From: Macquaria australasica
Taxonomy: Eukaryota > Chordata > Actinopteri > Centrarchiformes > Percichthyidae
Length of the DNA stretch: 64,000 bases
NCBI GenBank assembly: GCA_005408345.1
Contig: SEMN01000416.1
Span: forward strand, 62,001 to 126,000
Reading direction: 5' to 3'
Positions 32,183 to 44,800 of this stretch are shown here, one piece after another. Below the pieces are notes generated by a model. The model was not told where the DNA came from. It did no database searches and worked only from the letters and a program-made list of their open reading frames with translations. Both the position numbers and the translations under genes were made by a program. Position 1 is the stretch's first letter; each line of letters opens with the position of its first letter.

Positions 32183-32280
32183 GCAATGAAAAAACAGTTG
32201 AAATAGTTAGCTAAAACAAATGGATAAACAGTTGAAATAGTTCGCTAAATGTTATAGATAAACGGTTGAAACGTCCAGCT
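32183..32280. repeat. 34-bp tandem repeat, about three units
   Basis: The motif CAGTTGAAATAGTTAGCTAAA recurs at 34-base spacing (anchor positions 32195, 32229, 32263), each unit slightly diverged. It is probably internal to a larger decayed repeat ending at 32515. Confidence 0.7.
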
Positions 32281-32399
32281 TCTGCCACTCCAAGAAGTAT
32301 CTAGCTAACTGTTTTGAGTGCAATCTTGGCCACAGCAGCCTAAACACTGATGATTCAATTGTATGAAAAAAATATTGTAAGTTTTACCCACTTTTAAAT

Positions 32400-32515
32400 A
32401 AATAAAGGTGTTAAATAACATCCAATTTATAATCCATTCATAAGACCATGACAAATGGTGCCGGTGAAGAGTAGGTTTACCTCATATCAGACAGAAAAGG
32501 TTGGGAACCACTGTC
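32400..32515. mobile_element. Terminal fragment of a CAGTGGTTCCCAACC-family element
   Basis: AGGTTGGGAACCACTG (about 32498-32513) is the exact inverse of the CAGTGGTTCCCAACCT end of the family at 14616 and 23525. The other end was not found. Confidence 0.5.
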
Positions 32516-32712
32516 CTAACAGATAAACGACAGTTAAACATGTTGTGCTGGAAGAAGCAGAGCATTCATGCCAGACAAGCGTAATCACTTTGCAGAAAGC
32601 CCTTCAGATAGGCCACAGCCTTTATCTCTGATAAACATGTTTATTTGAATTGTCTAAAGAAAGGGCAAGAAGTGCTAGAATCAGCAGGAAACCAGATCAC
32701 TTCTGCTTTCAG

Positions 32713-33055
32713 GAGTGGTGGAAGAAGTATTCAGATCCTACAAGTCCTGCATTCAAAATGTTACTTAAGTAAAATAAGCCTACAAAAGTATTATCAGCAA
32801 AATGTACCAAAAATAATAATATTTATTATGCAGAAACACTCCTTCCCTTCAGAGTCAAGTCTTAGGTACTTTTTACACTACTGGTTAGTTTAAAAGTAAA
32901 ACACTGCATCATATTTTAAATGCTACTCATATGTTGTGCATTTAAAATTTTAATCTGACAAGTAATTAGTGACTATAGGTGTCAGATGAATGTACCCTAA
33001 AGTTGTCCTTAAGTGCAGTGCTTGAGTATTTTGCAATAAGTTACTTCCACCGCTG
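32713..33055. mobile_element. hAT-like MITE, TGGAAGAAGTATTCAGAT family, with 8-bp target duplication
   Basis: Left end GAGTGGTGGAAGAAGTATTC; right end ACTTCCACCGCTG. The flanks both read GCTTTCAG (immediately before and immediately after), an 8-bp target duplication as expected for hAT elements. Confidence 0.8.
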
Positions 33056-33419
33056 GCTTTCAGGGCTAATGGCCTTTACTGCAATGATGTGGTGCTGGTG
33101 TTATCTGCTTGCAGAGGCAGAACATTACAGTAAGAGGCCATTACCCTCTCATTGGATACGTTCAGTTTAGAGGAGTCGATTTAAGTGAATTTACATTTTT
33201 ATTGCCAATATCTGAACTGCCTTTAGAGTAAAAATGTCCAGAATGTCACATTTTATCATGGCAGTGTAGCTCAGTCTGTTAATAGAGGATAAAATGTATC
33301 TTTAGTCGTGACACTGCACCTCAATAGGCACAAGTGTGATCCACTCAACCGCCTAACATCTGTAAAAGAAAGATAAAAGAAACTAAAGGAATGCTGCTTA
33401 AAGACTAAACCGGCTCTCT

Positions 33420-33660
33420 CTTATAGGTCTCTTTCCATCTCGCACCTCGCCTGCCTGCCTGTGACGGAGCCACATTTTAGCACAGAAGTGTGAAAACTCA
33501 CTGCTGCGGTCTTGATGTCAGTTTATCTCCTCAGTCTAACCTCCTTCTCAGTCCTCTCTTCACTCACACACACACACTCCTCTCTGACTTTATCTACTCT
33601 CTCATTTTCGCTTCCTTGCCTGTAAATAAAGTCACACTCTGACTCTGGGCCAATTTATCA
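33420..33660 (-). promoter_or_regulatory. tmem268: Possible non-coding first exon / promoter of tmem268
   Basis: On the - strand this somewhat GC-richer block contains GCAGCA followed by GTGAGT (donor just left of 33502), which could be a 5' UTR exon spliced to the acceptor at 31756. This is only a candidate; a start near the neu1 promoter at 36.4 kb is the alternative. Confidence 0.2.
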
Positions 33661-34427
33661 TTTCCTGCTTACACTGCACCTGCTCAAGAAAAACCTAATA
33701 TTGTTCACACATGTGCAAGCAGAAGGCTGCGTCCGAACACAGGCACCATCTTCAGTGTTTCACTACGAGACAGAGGAAACACAATCTGTTATCTTAAAAT
33801 CTCATGCCCATCTGTGTTGTGTTGCACACTGCTGAACCTATTTTGTTAAAGTCACTTTGTTTTTATTTGTTCTCCAGGCTGTGTCTATTTCAGGCGCAAT
33901 TCCTGCAGAAAAATCAACAACATTACATAAGATGTTTTGTTTTGTCTTCCTTAAGTTAAACTGGTGCTTGCATGTTGAGCAGGGAAGCCATACTTACAAT
34001 AATTAAACTTAAAAAAGTTTTTAATCTTTTTTTGCAAGTACAGTAAAAGCTCTCATTGGATGTAAGGGTAGAGAAAAGGGGGAAGATATGTCACCATCAT
34101 CTTTGTGTACAAAAGTTAATTTAAAAATCTTGTAGGTTTCATTTTAGCAGCTCACCTTTAAGCATGTGAAGCCTTGAAACCAAAACCAACATAGAAAGCT
34201 CATATTTCACATGATCAGACACATCTTACCTGCATTTTAGATGAAAGTCCATCATGTCAACAAAGCTGTGATGACTGTATTCCCTTCTCGAGCCTATGTG
34301 TTTCCAGAGAACATTTCCACACATATAGTAGATCCCTTGAAAGCAACAATGCTTGTCTTACTGCGCACACAGACTGTGGCGTATGTTACTTTCACACTCA
34401 AATGTGTCTCAACAGAGTTTCTGTCCT

Positions 34428-34431
<4 letters not shown>

Positions 34432-34462
<31 letters not shown>
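34432..34462. repeat. CT microsatellite
   Basis: About 15 TC units upstream of the LINE remnant, in intergenic DNA. Confidence 0.9.
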
Positions 34463-34465
<3 letters not shown>

Positions 34466-34839
34466 GCGTGTGACTCAGATCAGCTCGGCCTCATGACTGC
34501 AGGAATGTAGTTTGTGGTTCTCAACACAGACAATCCTAAAAAGAGGGAGAACAAGTTCATACATGTTTTTTTTTTATATGAAGAGGCTAATCAGGAAAAG
34601 GGTCTATATTCAAATCTTGTTTTGAGGCGGGACTTTTGCTGTGACTGTGTTGTCTTACTGGCATTTATGGAGAAGAGCCGGCTTGCTTTCATTGGCATCA
34701 TGTTGCAGCTTTACTGGAACTGTCACACATTAACTCATAATGCCCAAGGATAGTTGTGGATCCATGAAGGGGGATACAAGTTCATACACACACATTTCCT
34801 TTACTGTATTTGTGAAGACTTTGGTTTGAACACACCAAT

Positions 34840-35340
<501 letters not shown>

Positions 35341-36340
35341 CAAAAGAGAAATGAACACTATTAGAAGACTTAAAAACAACAAATAAACCTGAATTTTACA
35401 AATTAATGTACTTTTGTGTATAGTTTTGCTGCTATATTTGATTTCAGTTCTATTCATTTTACAATTAAGAGACTTTTGGATTGATTTGATATTTAAATTC
35501 AATGTGAAATTTAATCTTAACAATGGTGTTATTCTACAACTAAAGTGACTCACAGCGTAGTTAAACCTGCACCATAATACTGTAAAACTGCACAGGACTT
35601 TAAACCAATAATACTGTGTGTTATGTTGGTTTAGAAACCTTTTGCCCCCGTGTGGATAAAAGCAGCCAGTGCATTTAGCATTATGCTCTTATGTGTGGAA
35701 ATCAAATTTTCCCCAGCTGATCTTCCACCTCATATACATGAAATATGTGCAACAATAGTATGTTGTTTAGTTTATGTATATTTATGTACATTAATAGTTT
35801 TTTATTGAAATGTAACAACAAACATTTAAACATCATCCAGCAGCTGCATAAAGTTTTATTATTGTGTATACTATTGACGTCATCCCAAATAATGTAAAAA
35901 TAGCCAATATAACTAATTATAAAAATATTAAGTAAATTATAAGTAAAAAAATAAATAAATTACGATTGTTCTGGGGGCTCAATAAACAACTCTTGTTTCG
36001 CCAAAACGTTATTAACCAAAATAAGTTTCCATTTTCCATTTGTCATAACAAACGTGTATAAAAACGGTATAGATGGCAGTTAAAATCAAATCCTAAAAAA
36101 ATCCTAAAATCCTAAAAATCCATTAAATGAAATAATACAGTAAACAGTAAAGGATATAAACAAAAAATATCTAAATATAATTTAAATAATGAATAAAAAT
36201 ACAATAAGATAAAATAAAGACAAATAGCAAGATAAAATGCAATTATATAATTTGATTGTGTACGTACTGTTTTTTTTAATAATCATTCAAAATTGTGTAG
36301 CATTCATATTTATTTATATATGTAACATTAATAGTTTCGT
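35341..36340. other. AT-rich intergenic DNA upstream of neu1
   Basis: Very AT-rich (many AAATAAAT and TAAAAT runs). No exon, RNA gene or recognisable repeat was seen. Confidence 0.5.
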
Positions 36341-36354
36341 CTTTTATTTTGGCG

Positions 36355-36570
36355 TGTGACGGTAGTCATGTGACCGCCCACCTTGGTCATATGGCCGTCT
36401 AGCTAGATGCTGCGGTTAGGATCGCAGAGTGGACGAGATAAAGAGAGGATTTCCGCCGTTTTCTCTCTGTCTGTTTATGTTTTTGTCGACTTATTTCCAA
36501 ACTCATCTGTGCACTTTAATGGTAACTCTCTGCCGGACTAAAGGAGACGGTTTCAGGACGTGGATCTAAC
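36355..36570 (+). promoter_or_regulatory. neu1: neu1 promoter and 5' UTR with MiT/TFE-type E-boxes
   Basis: A sharp rise in GC after AT-rich DNA. AGTCATGTGACC (E-box core with GTC...GAC flanks at 36365-36374) fits the M-box/CLEAR-like pattern bound by MITF, TFEB and TFE3. A second palindromic E-box-like GGTCATATGGCC lies at 36385-36396. The start codon is about 200 bases downstream. In mammals NEU1 is a lysosomal-network gene controlled by TFEB, which fits. Occupancy is inferred. Confidence 0.55.
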
Positions 36571-39500
36571 ATGGAAACCGGAAGCCGGCTCGCTGCTCTG
36601 TCGTTACTTCTCTCCGCCGTGTTGTCTCCCTGTGTTTGTATCATCAGCCCTGAACAGGTACAGAAAACCGTGATCAGCACGAACATATCATGTAAATACA
36701 TCACAACGCAATACAGTAGCTCTGCTGTAGGTACAAATGTTGTTGTAGCTGATGGTGTTTTAGTTAAAAGTGTTGATTCAGCTTCATCTCAGTGTTCAAA
36801 CCGACTTTTTTGAGGCTTCAACAAGTTTCTATTATTTTGTCCAGCCTATGCATGCCTCCACATGTTTTTCTTTTTATAGTCAGAGGTGGAAGACACATTA
36901 AAATAATTTACTTAAGTAAAAGTAGTGATTCCACACTATGAAAAATGTTCCATTACAAGTGAAAGTACAAAAGTATTATCAGCAAAATGCGCTTAAAAGT
37001 GTTCGTTTGTCAGAATGGGCATTAACATGTGAACAGTATTTTATTATATTATAGCTGGTTGAGGTGGAGCTAATTACAAGTGCTTTATTTACTTTTGGGT
37101 AGTTAAATCTATAACACAGCATCGTATTTTATACACTGATCACATGTTTTGTTTGTAAAATCTTGATTTGAAAAGTAACTAAAGCTGTCAAGTAAATATA
37201 GTGCATTTGTCTCTGAAATGGAGTGGAGTAAAAGCATAAAGTAGCATGAAATGAAAATACTGAAGTAAAGTACAAGTTCCTCAAAATTGTACTTAACTAA
37301 CTTAGTTACGTTCCACCACTGTTTTATAGTAAGAAACAAATAAGCTTTTGCAGCCTTGTGGTTGGGATTTGGGAATGAACACATAAAATATGCTTCCTGA
37401 ACTGAAAGTGTGATCCTCATGCTTGTGTAACGTGACACCTGATGCAGATATTCCCTAACTGGTTCTACCTGCAGAAAATGTAACTCTTTCCCTTTCTCTT
37501 AGTCAGCCGGTCTGTCTCTTCCTCCATTCCCTCTCTTAATTTTTTTGTCCCGGCCTTCTTTGCTGTCCAGATTGACCCTCTGGTGTACGAGGAGCAGCTG
37601 CTGTGGGTGAGCGGAGCCCAGGGCCATGTGAGCGTCTACAGGATCCCGCTGCTCACCTTCACCCCCGAAGGGAGCTTGCTGGCTTTCGCAGAGGGCAGGA
37701 AGTCGTCGGGCAGCGACGTGGGAGCAAAGTTCATCGCATTGCGGCGGTCCACAGACAAAGGCAGGGCGACCACCAGACAGTCATGCAATCAGGAACAGTT
37801 AGATACACACACAAAACACACAGCCTGTACACACACACACACACACAGCGTGGTTACAAGTCTACATGGAAATACAACGACAGCCACAAATGGAGGGAAA
37901 AATTCAATAGTGGTCATTTCAACTATCTTAATTCATTTTACAACTTAATGAATATACTGTATTTTCATTTTTGTTGCATTTTTACACAAGTTGGTTATCG
38001 TCAAGTTTATCAGAAGACATGAGAAACACCAAAATAAAGAAACTACATTTCACAAAAAAAAAATCTCTTTTTTAGAATAAGGTGAGAATTAGTGTCTGAA
38101 TCCTCTCCTGTCCCTCCTCCACCCCTCCAGGAGCCACCTGGTCCCCGACCACCTTTATTGTCGATGATGGAACGCAGCCGGACGGCCTGAACCTGGGCTC
38201 GGTGGTGGTGGACGAGGAAGTGCACTCCGTGATTCTGATCTACAGCATCTGCTTCCACCTCTACCTCTGCTACCCGTCCAGCACCATGATGGTGGAGAGC
38301 CTGGATGACGGCCTCAGCTGGAGCCAGCCGAGAAACCTCTCGGTCCAGCTCGGAGTCAAAAACTTCGCCGCCGGTCCGGGCTTCGGCATCCAGGTGAGAG
38401 AGCGATACAACACCCAGGTGTGAGAAGCCGTGGCTGTTTTCTAGTTCTAAAGTGAGATAAAATAAGATAAGATAAGATAAGATAAGATAAACTTTTATTG
38501 ATCCCACAGTGGGGAACGTTCACCGTTACAGCAGCTCAAAAAAGAGATAAAACAACAATTAAAGAAAGAAAGAGAAATTAAATAAAAGAAACATTATATA
38601 CACAATACAATAAATATAAGAAACATAAATAAAATTAAAAGGACCCTAAAGTGCATGATTAATCATCAGTCAACATCAGTCATACTGTGATGTGAGTGGT
38701 GGTCACAATGACGCAGCAGATTGTAATGTAGCATTATACAGTCTGATTGCAGTGGGAATGAAGGACCTGCGGAAGCGCTCCTTCTTACATATAGGGTGTA
38801 GGAGTCTAATACTGAAGGAGCTGCTTAAGGCCCCCACAGTCTGATGCAGAGGGTGGGTGGTGTTGTCCATGATGGCGGACAGTTTTGCCAGAACCCTCCT
38901 CTCCCCCACCACCTCGATGGAGTCCAGGGGGCAGCCACAGACTGAGCTAGCTCTTTTATCAGTCTGTTGAGTCTGTTCTTGTCCCGCTCAGAACACCCCC
39001 CTCCCCAACACACCACTGCATAAGAGACCACAGATGCCACCACAGTTAATTAAATTTAAGCGAAATGACCTTTATGCTGCGTTCATGTCACGTTGGTTTT
39101 ACTGTGATTATAAGCTACTGACAGGTTAGTCATTCACTTCAAGCACTAGTGGTGATTACAGGTGTTAAAATGAGTGTGTGTATGTTAAAGGTAGAAATCT
39201 GAAGTAACATTAAGTCACAGAAACCTTATCTACCTCCTGCAGGGATATTATGATCATATTTTGCTACAGGGTCATAAAAATCTTAGTTCATACACATTGG
39301 TCCCAACTGAGTAATAATGTTTGAATTTGACTGATCCAGATGAACAAATTGCCTTATTTTTTGGTGCTTCATGAAAAGAGGAAGTGTATTTTGTACATTA
39401 AATGTACTACATTATTCTGTCCAAATTAAAGAAGTGAAAACTAGCTTCAAGCTCACCACGTTTTTTTGTAAAACTGGTCAGTATAACAGCTTAAATGTAT

Positions 39501-42500
39501 AGTGGGTTGACAAAATAATGTAAACGCCTCATGTTGGAAAATAAATGTAATTGACTTGAAGTCTGGAGTAACTTAGAAACACTGCTATGTCATTTGTCAG
39601 CTATAAAAGAGACCTGGCAATCAGATTTGGAAGTTTTTTTGAGGGCAAGAGACCAAATAATCTGCACCCACAGCATGTTGTAGGGGCATTTCATCTAAAA
39701 ACTTGTGGCAAAATATGCCAACGTCAGACAAACTGTATCCCCAAAGAGGAACAGCAGTCAGAAGTTGAAACTAACCAACAGGGACATGATGGACACTTAT
39801 TAATAAATGCAGATGTAGTTGGTATGAAACCTAGACTCGTAGAGTCTGTGTTATTGTGTGATATTGACTCACCACAGATATATTGGTATCTGTATGTTGT
39901 ATATGATATATGAATGTATATGAACAAACAATTACATTATACAGCAGTTTCCCTGCACCAGGGGTTTTCTATCAAACCTGTTAAACCTGCAAAATGTAAA
40001 CAGCCTCTCCTAATGTGTGCCTTGTTAAATTGCATCATGTTAATAGAATAAATATGATGTGGAGCTTCATTTGTGGAAGTTGACTGCATTAGAAAGTGAC
40101 AGTCATGCATTTGAAATGTTTGCAGCAACAGAATCATTATATATATATAAAATTGGAGGAGAGTTGTAATTGTGAAAATTGGTTGCTTATCTGCAGTCGG
40201 AGTTGAGCATCTGTGTAGCTATTATGAGCTATTATGTTTGTGGACATGCTTGCCAGTTTTTAGGACACTAAACCTTCTGCTGGATTGCAGCAGAACAGCC
40301 ACTCTGGATTATAATTATGGTTTGTTTTAATGAGATATTGACGTCTTTCTCTATAGCAAATTTCTGTATTCAGTAAATCTACTTTCTTTTGTTTTTATTT
40401 TGAGATCGTATAGACATAATTTTCAGAATTAGATGTAGTTTCTGTCAAATGTGCCCTTTCTGTTTGCACCTTTTCTTCGTTGTGCGCTGCGTCCACATGT
40501 TTTTGTGTCTTTGTACAACAGAAGCGCTACAACCCCGCTAAGGGGAGGTTGGTGGTGTGTGGTCATGGTACATTGGAGGGAGACGGAGTTTTCTGCATCC
40601 TGAGTGATGATCACGGACGTAACTGGTATAACGGAGCCGCGCTGAAAAGCATCCCGTACAACCAGAAGAAGAGACCACAGGACTTCAACCCTGATGAGTG
40701 CCAGGTACGTTTGCTGCTGTTTGCTAATCGCGCCCTGATGATCACATCTTCTTCGACAGCTCGCTGTAGTCCCATTACACTGCTGGGGTGAGCTAACTGT
40801 ACTGTGTGGCATTTAATATACCAGAATATCAATGTTGAATCAAGCTGAAAGGAATACTTCAATCTTAAGTTATTTTGTAACACTTAGGCATCTTTATCTT
40901 TTTTTATCTGTATCTTTAGCATCTTTATTACAACAAAAAGTGGTTACAAGTTCTTACAGCAGATCAAAATGTCTTAAATTAGAAAGTACTCCACAATGAG
41001 AGTCTCAGTTATCATCATATGCTCAGTCATATGCTCACCAGCAGTCTGCAATGCTGTGAGGAAAAACACCACAGTGACTGAAAAGCAAAATTATCTTTCG
41101 TTCCCTTGCTGATGCCCCATTGGGTGTTGTGTTATGTCCTCATCCCATGTTGGAGACATTTCAACAGTAAATACATCATATTCAGACTGTTGCTCTCATT
41201 TGTCATGTCATTTCATTAAAGCTCTAGTTGTAAATGTGTTTTTTTATATTAACAATGAATCAAATGTCTTAATGTGAAACCCACAGAAGTATCACCCAAC
41301 TTTGCAGCCTATTTTTGGTCTGTTTTGGTTCTTTACGCCCTGCAAATTTACAATATGGTTCAGTCTCAGTTCTCGTTTCAACATAGTTTCCAGCAGAAGT
41401 TTGCAGGCATTTCATAAATACAACAACTCTGATAAACCCATCGTAACCTGCCTGTTCAGCACCAAACTGCAGACAAAGTTAGCAAATAGTTGTTGAATAA
41501 AGTTGAATTTAAAAGAGGAGCTGGAGTTAGTGGTGGAAAAACAAAAACAAAGCTAAAAGGAGAGTTAATATCGTACTTAAATTTGTCAGTTGGACAGAAA
41601 TATGACTCCAAATGAACGCTAATGTTGCAATGTGTCTTCTGGATGTGTGAATGAGTAATCATTTCCTGACATGTTAGTTTATCTGTCAGCTTGTTGTGGA
41701 GCTACTCTGCCCTCTAGTGGCTGAACAAAATGCAGCCGTAAAATGTACATTTTTAAAACACCTGGCAGTGTGATGATACCCAGGAATCATAATTAATCAA
41801 ATACCAGTTATTGAATGTTTAACATCACTTCCTCTGACACTGTCCAGCTAAACCCTGTCCTCCCTCTCTGCCCCTCTGCAGCCGTTTGAGATGATGGACG
41901 GCAGCATCGTCATCAACGTGCGGAACCAGAACAACTACCACTGTCAGTGTCGCGTGGTGGTACGCAGCCATGACGGTGGATTGTCCCTGCCCATAGATGA
42001 TCTGTACTTTGACTACACGCTGGTGGATCCCGTAGTAGCAGCTGGAGCTCTGCAGAAAGATGGCGTGCTCTACTTCACCAACCCCTCCAACGAGCAACAT
42101 AGTAAGAACCACAGCCTCTGCTTCCTTCCTAACTTTTGTCACTGACTGACTGAGTGGTGGAAGTAAAAGCAGTACAATCATTCTGTAAAAATACTTGCAA
42201 ATAAAAGTCCTGCATTCAAGTAAAAGTACAAAAGTAGCAAATTGTAAAGTGCTTTGGGGGAAAAAAGTGCTATATAAATGCAACCATTTACCATTTAATC
42301 TGTAACAATGCATCATATTTTCTAAGTTGATCATGTGTTATGTTAAATCTTATATATAAAGTAACTAGTAATTATAGCTATAAAATAAATGGAGTGGAGT
42401 TAAAAGTACAATATTTGCCGCTGAAATATAGTGGAGCCGAAGTACACAGTAGCTTAAAATGGAAATACTCAAGTAAAGTACCTCAAAATTGTACTTCAGC

Positions 42501-42777
42501 AGAGTACTTGAGTAAATGTGAATGAGCATACTAACTTCTTGCATTGCCCCCCTCAGGAGTTAACCTGACTTTACGTTGGTCGGTGACCAACGGCACATCT
42601 TGGGAGGATAAAGCTTTGCAGATATGGGCGGGGCCAAGTGGCTACTCCTGCATCACGTCACTGGACAGCGGTTCTCCAGAGGACCGGAAGTACATCTTTG
42701 TCATCTATGAGAAGGGCCATAAGGACTATGACGAGACCGTCTCGTTTGCCAAGATCCACCTGTACGGTGGCCGGTAG
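36571..42777 (+). CDS. neu1: Lysosomal sialidase (neuraminidase 1)
   Basis: Coding exons: 36571-36657, 37571-37760, 38131-38393, 40522-40704, 41882-42101, 42557-42777; 387 aa (human 415). The N-terminus has a signal peptide-like hydrophobic run (LAALSLLLSAVLSPCVCI). The sialidase (GH33) propeller follows: YRIP arginine motif, the FAEGRKSSGSDVGAKFIALR block, and Asp-boxes STDKGATW, SLDDGLSW and SDDHGRNW plus a weak SHDGGLSL. GHGTLEGDGVF, DFNPDECQ, RNQNNYHC and RVNLTLRWS match recalled human NEU1. It removes terminal sialic acid from glycoconjugates in lysosomes, with cathepsin A as partner. Intron 2 appears to use a GC donor (after 37760), the only join that keeps the first Asp-box. The C-terminus is YGGR where human has YGTL. 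Confidence 0.95.
36881..37321. mobile_element. hAT-like MITE in neu1 intron 1 with readable target duplication
   Basis: CAGAGGTGGAAG at the left and GTTCCACCACTG at the right are imperfect inverted repeats. TTTTATAGT occurs immediately before (36872-36880) and after (37322-37330), an 8-9 bp target duplication. Interior text matches the family at 22814, 32713 and 42154. Confidence 0.85.
38455..39060 (-). mobile_element. L2-like LINE 3' fragment in neu1 intron 3, ATAAG-unit tail
   Basis: GATAA units (38453-38489) and CTTTTATTGATCCC mark the antisense 3' end. On the - strand, decayed frames read HPLHQTVGALSSSFSIRLL, RRSFIPTAIRLYN and SYAVVCWGGGCSERD, typical of the end of fish LINE reverse transcriptase frames. 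5'-truncated, antisense to neu1, dead. Confidence 0.7.
39061..40521 (+). other. Rest of neu1 intron 3
   Basis: AT-rich. TATAGTGGGTTGACAAAATA near 39498 resembles the end of a mariner-type element, but no matching opposite end was found. No exon seen. Confidence 0.35.
40705..41881 (+). other. neu1 intron 4
   Basis: AT-rich with no coding exon and no repeat identified with confidence. Confidence 0.45.
42154..42525. mobile_element. hAT-like MITE in neu1 intron 5, itself carrying a small insertion
   Basis: It starts GAGTGGTGGAAG and contains family text (AAAGTCCTGCATTCAAGTAA, AGTGGAGTTAAAAGTACAAT). The right terminal repeat is lost. Bases about 42244-42298 (GTAAAGTGCTTTGGGG...CCATTTACCATTT) are foreign to the family and look like a retroelement 3' end inserted into it. 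Confidence 0.65.
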
Positions 42778-44085
42778 AGCACGCGAGAGGGAGGTAAGCA
42801 GAACTGCAGCTAAGCGTGAGGTGTGTTACATGAAGACTGATTTGTATACTGTCTAAAAAACACTCAACAGATTTGGTAGAAAAAAATATCTGAGCATTAC
42901 TCCTGTTTTAATTTCACCTTGTGTTTGTCTCCCAGATTCAAATGTTGGAGGGAAAGGGAAACAAGAAGATTACTCCCACGTCTTTCTCAGGAAGAACATA
43001 AGAGACGTTTTAAACTCACTTTATGATATTAAATATGGGAAAATGGGAGTCTCAGCACCATGAATGTCCAACAGTTTGTGTTCGAACTGATCTAAAAATA
43101 CAATTTTCTCCTTATTTTATCTTTCTCTTCTCTAAAATTCCCACAGTTTATTAAGTCATAAGTCTCATGTCCATTTTTCTGTGATCGGATATGCCACTGC
43201 GTGTGTGTTTTTTGCTAAACAAAAATGTGCACAGCCACAATATTTTGTGAGTCCCCTGTTCTTAGATGAAAGAAAATATGACCAAGCAAGGGACGGTTTT
43301 GGAGAAAAGACATGCTGAAGATTATTTTTCACACCAAGTACACTAGTTTCCAAGTGACTGAAACCATACTGTCATATAAATATCATCTGTTTTGAAGTTG
43401 ACAGCAACACCTAAGTATTACAGTAAATGATGACGACGACGATACCATACTAAAGTATCACATCACATCACAGTCACAGACTAATGACTTTCAGCAGTAT
43501 TGTCGGGGTCTCATCAAATGAATATGGCATTAAAGCAATGTAGATTTTAAGCATTTCTGACATTGATCATCACTTATTCACCTCACAAACTGTCGGATTC
43601 AAATCTTATATGGGTCTGTGCTTGTAATTATAATGAGGAATTTTTTGCCTCTATTAAGATGCGAGTGTGCCATGAATACAGGCTGATTGAAATTGGTTCT
43701 GCCTTTGTAAAACCAGAAATTGTGTAAAATAATGCCAGTTGCCTTTTGTTATGAGACTGCACTTGAATGCTATTTCCAATTCGGGTTTGAGTGTTGTTAG
43801 AAAGACAATAGTTATAATTGAATAATGAGGTGTGTGTGCGTGTGCGTGACAATGTGAGATTGAAGAGGTAAGTACATGATGTAGCTAAAGTATCCTCTTT
43901 TGTACTTGTGCTGAATGTACTCTTGATATTTTGAAATCAGTCTGAAGTCCACTCGAGTCAGAATTTGGATATTTTTGAAATCAAGTGTCCATTTATGCCC
44001 TGTATTACCAGCATTGCACACATTGTTTTCATGCAGGACATTTTCTGATCTGTAGAATAAAAACATGATTTCTAACAATTGTATA
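42778..44085 (+). terminator. neu1: neu1 3' UTR
   Basis: Follows the TAG stop. Canonical AATAAA at 44056-44061 gives a UTR of about 1.3 kb. No open frame of note. Confidence 0.55.
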
Positions 44086-44800
44086 CCCTTTCATTTTTTG
44101 TGGGTACAGCTGAGCTGATTTGCAGTGTCATTCATGATTTAGGCAAAGAAATCTTCCTGAGCAGCAAATGATATAGAGCAAAAATGGCACGAATTCACGC
44201 ATTTTCTTATCAAAGACCCAGACAAGTGTTTTATGTCCTTGATTACAACACAACAGAAGAAAATGGCTTAATTTAAATCAGGGTTTGCACTGACTTTGTA
44301 TTAATTCCACTCTACCGCTGTCTTTTCCCTGCATGTCTCTCTGATATAACTTTATAAATGTGTACTCAAGGTTATTCTGTGAAGAAGAATTTACATGTTT
44401 ATTTAATTTACCCACTGTTTTACTTGAGAAATATTATTTTGGGACTACTTACAAAATGAAGAATTAAAATGAATGTGCTGAATATTCCAAAAGAAACTGT
44501 TGGTTGTCAGGATATTATTTATGTTCATATATGAGAGACTATGAAATTTGGATAAAATCAAGGGAAGATTATCGATTTTACAGTTATAGTTTTCAACACT
44601 GGGTCTTAAAAATAAATAAATTGTACCATATGTGTGACCTGAGATACCCCTCGATGCCCTTTCTCTTATAGGTAAATTTCTCTGCAGCCTTTGAGTACGT
44701 TTTCCTTTGCTTGCAGAAATATGAAGTTGATGTGTGCAAAGCATTGCCCCTCTTCATTCCTCATAATGGCAATCCCTAACTATGACATCTCTGACTGGCG
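44086..44800. other. Intergenic DNA between neu1 and prrc2a
   Basis: AT-rich with no feature recognised. Confidence 0.45.

Noticed and set aside
38043..38507. Antisense open frame over neu1 exon 3
   Set aside because: Shadow of a conserved coding exon plus LINE tail sequence.
39497..40110. Possible mariner-like non-autonomous element
   Set aside because: One end looks familiar (GTGGGTTGACAAAATAATG) but no matching inverted end or TA duplication was found.
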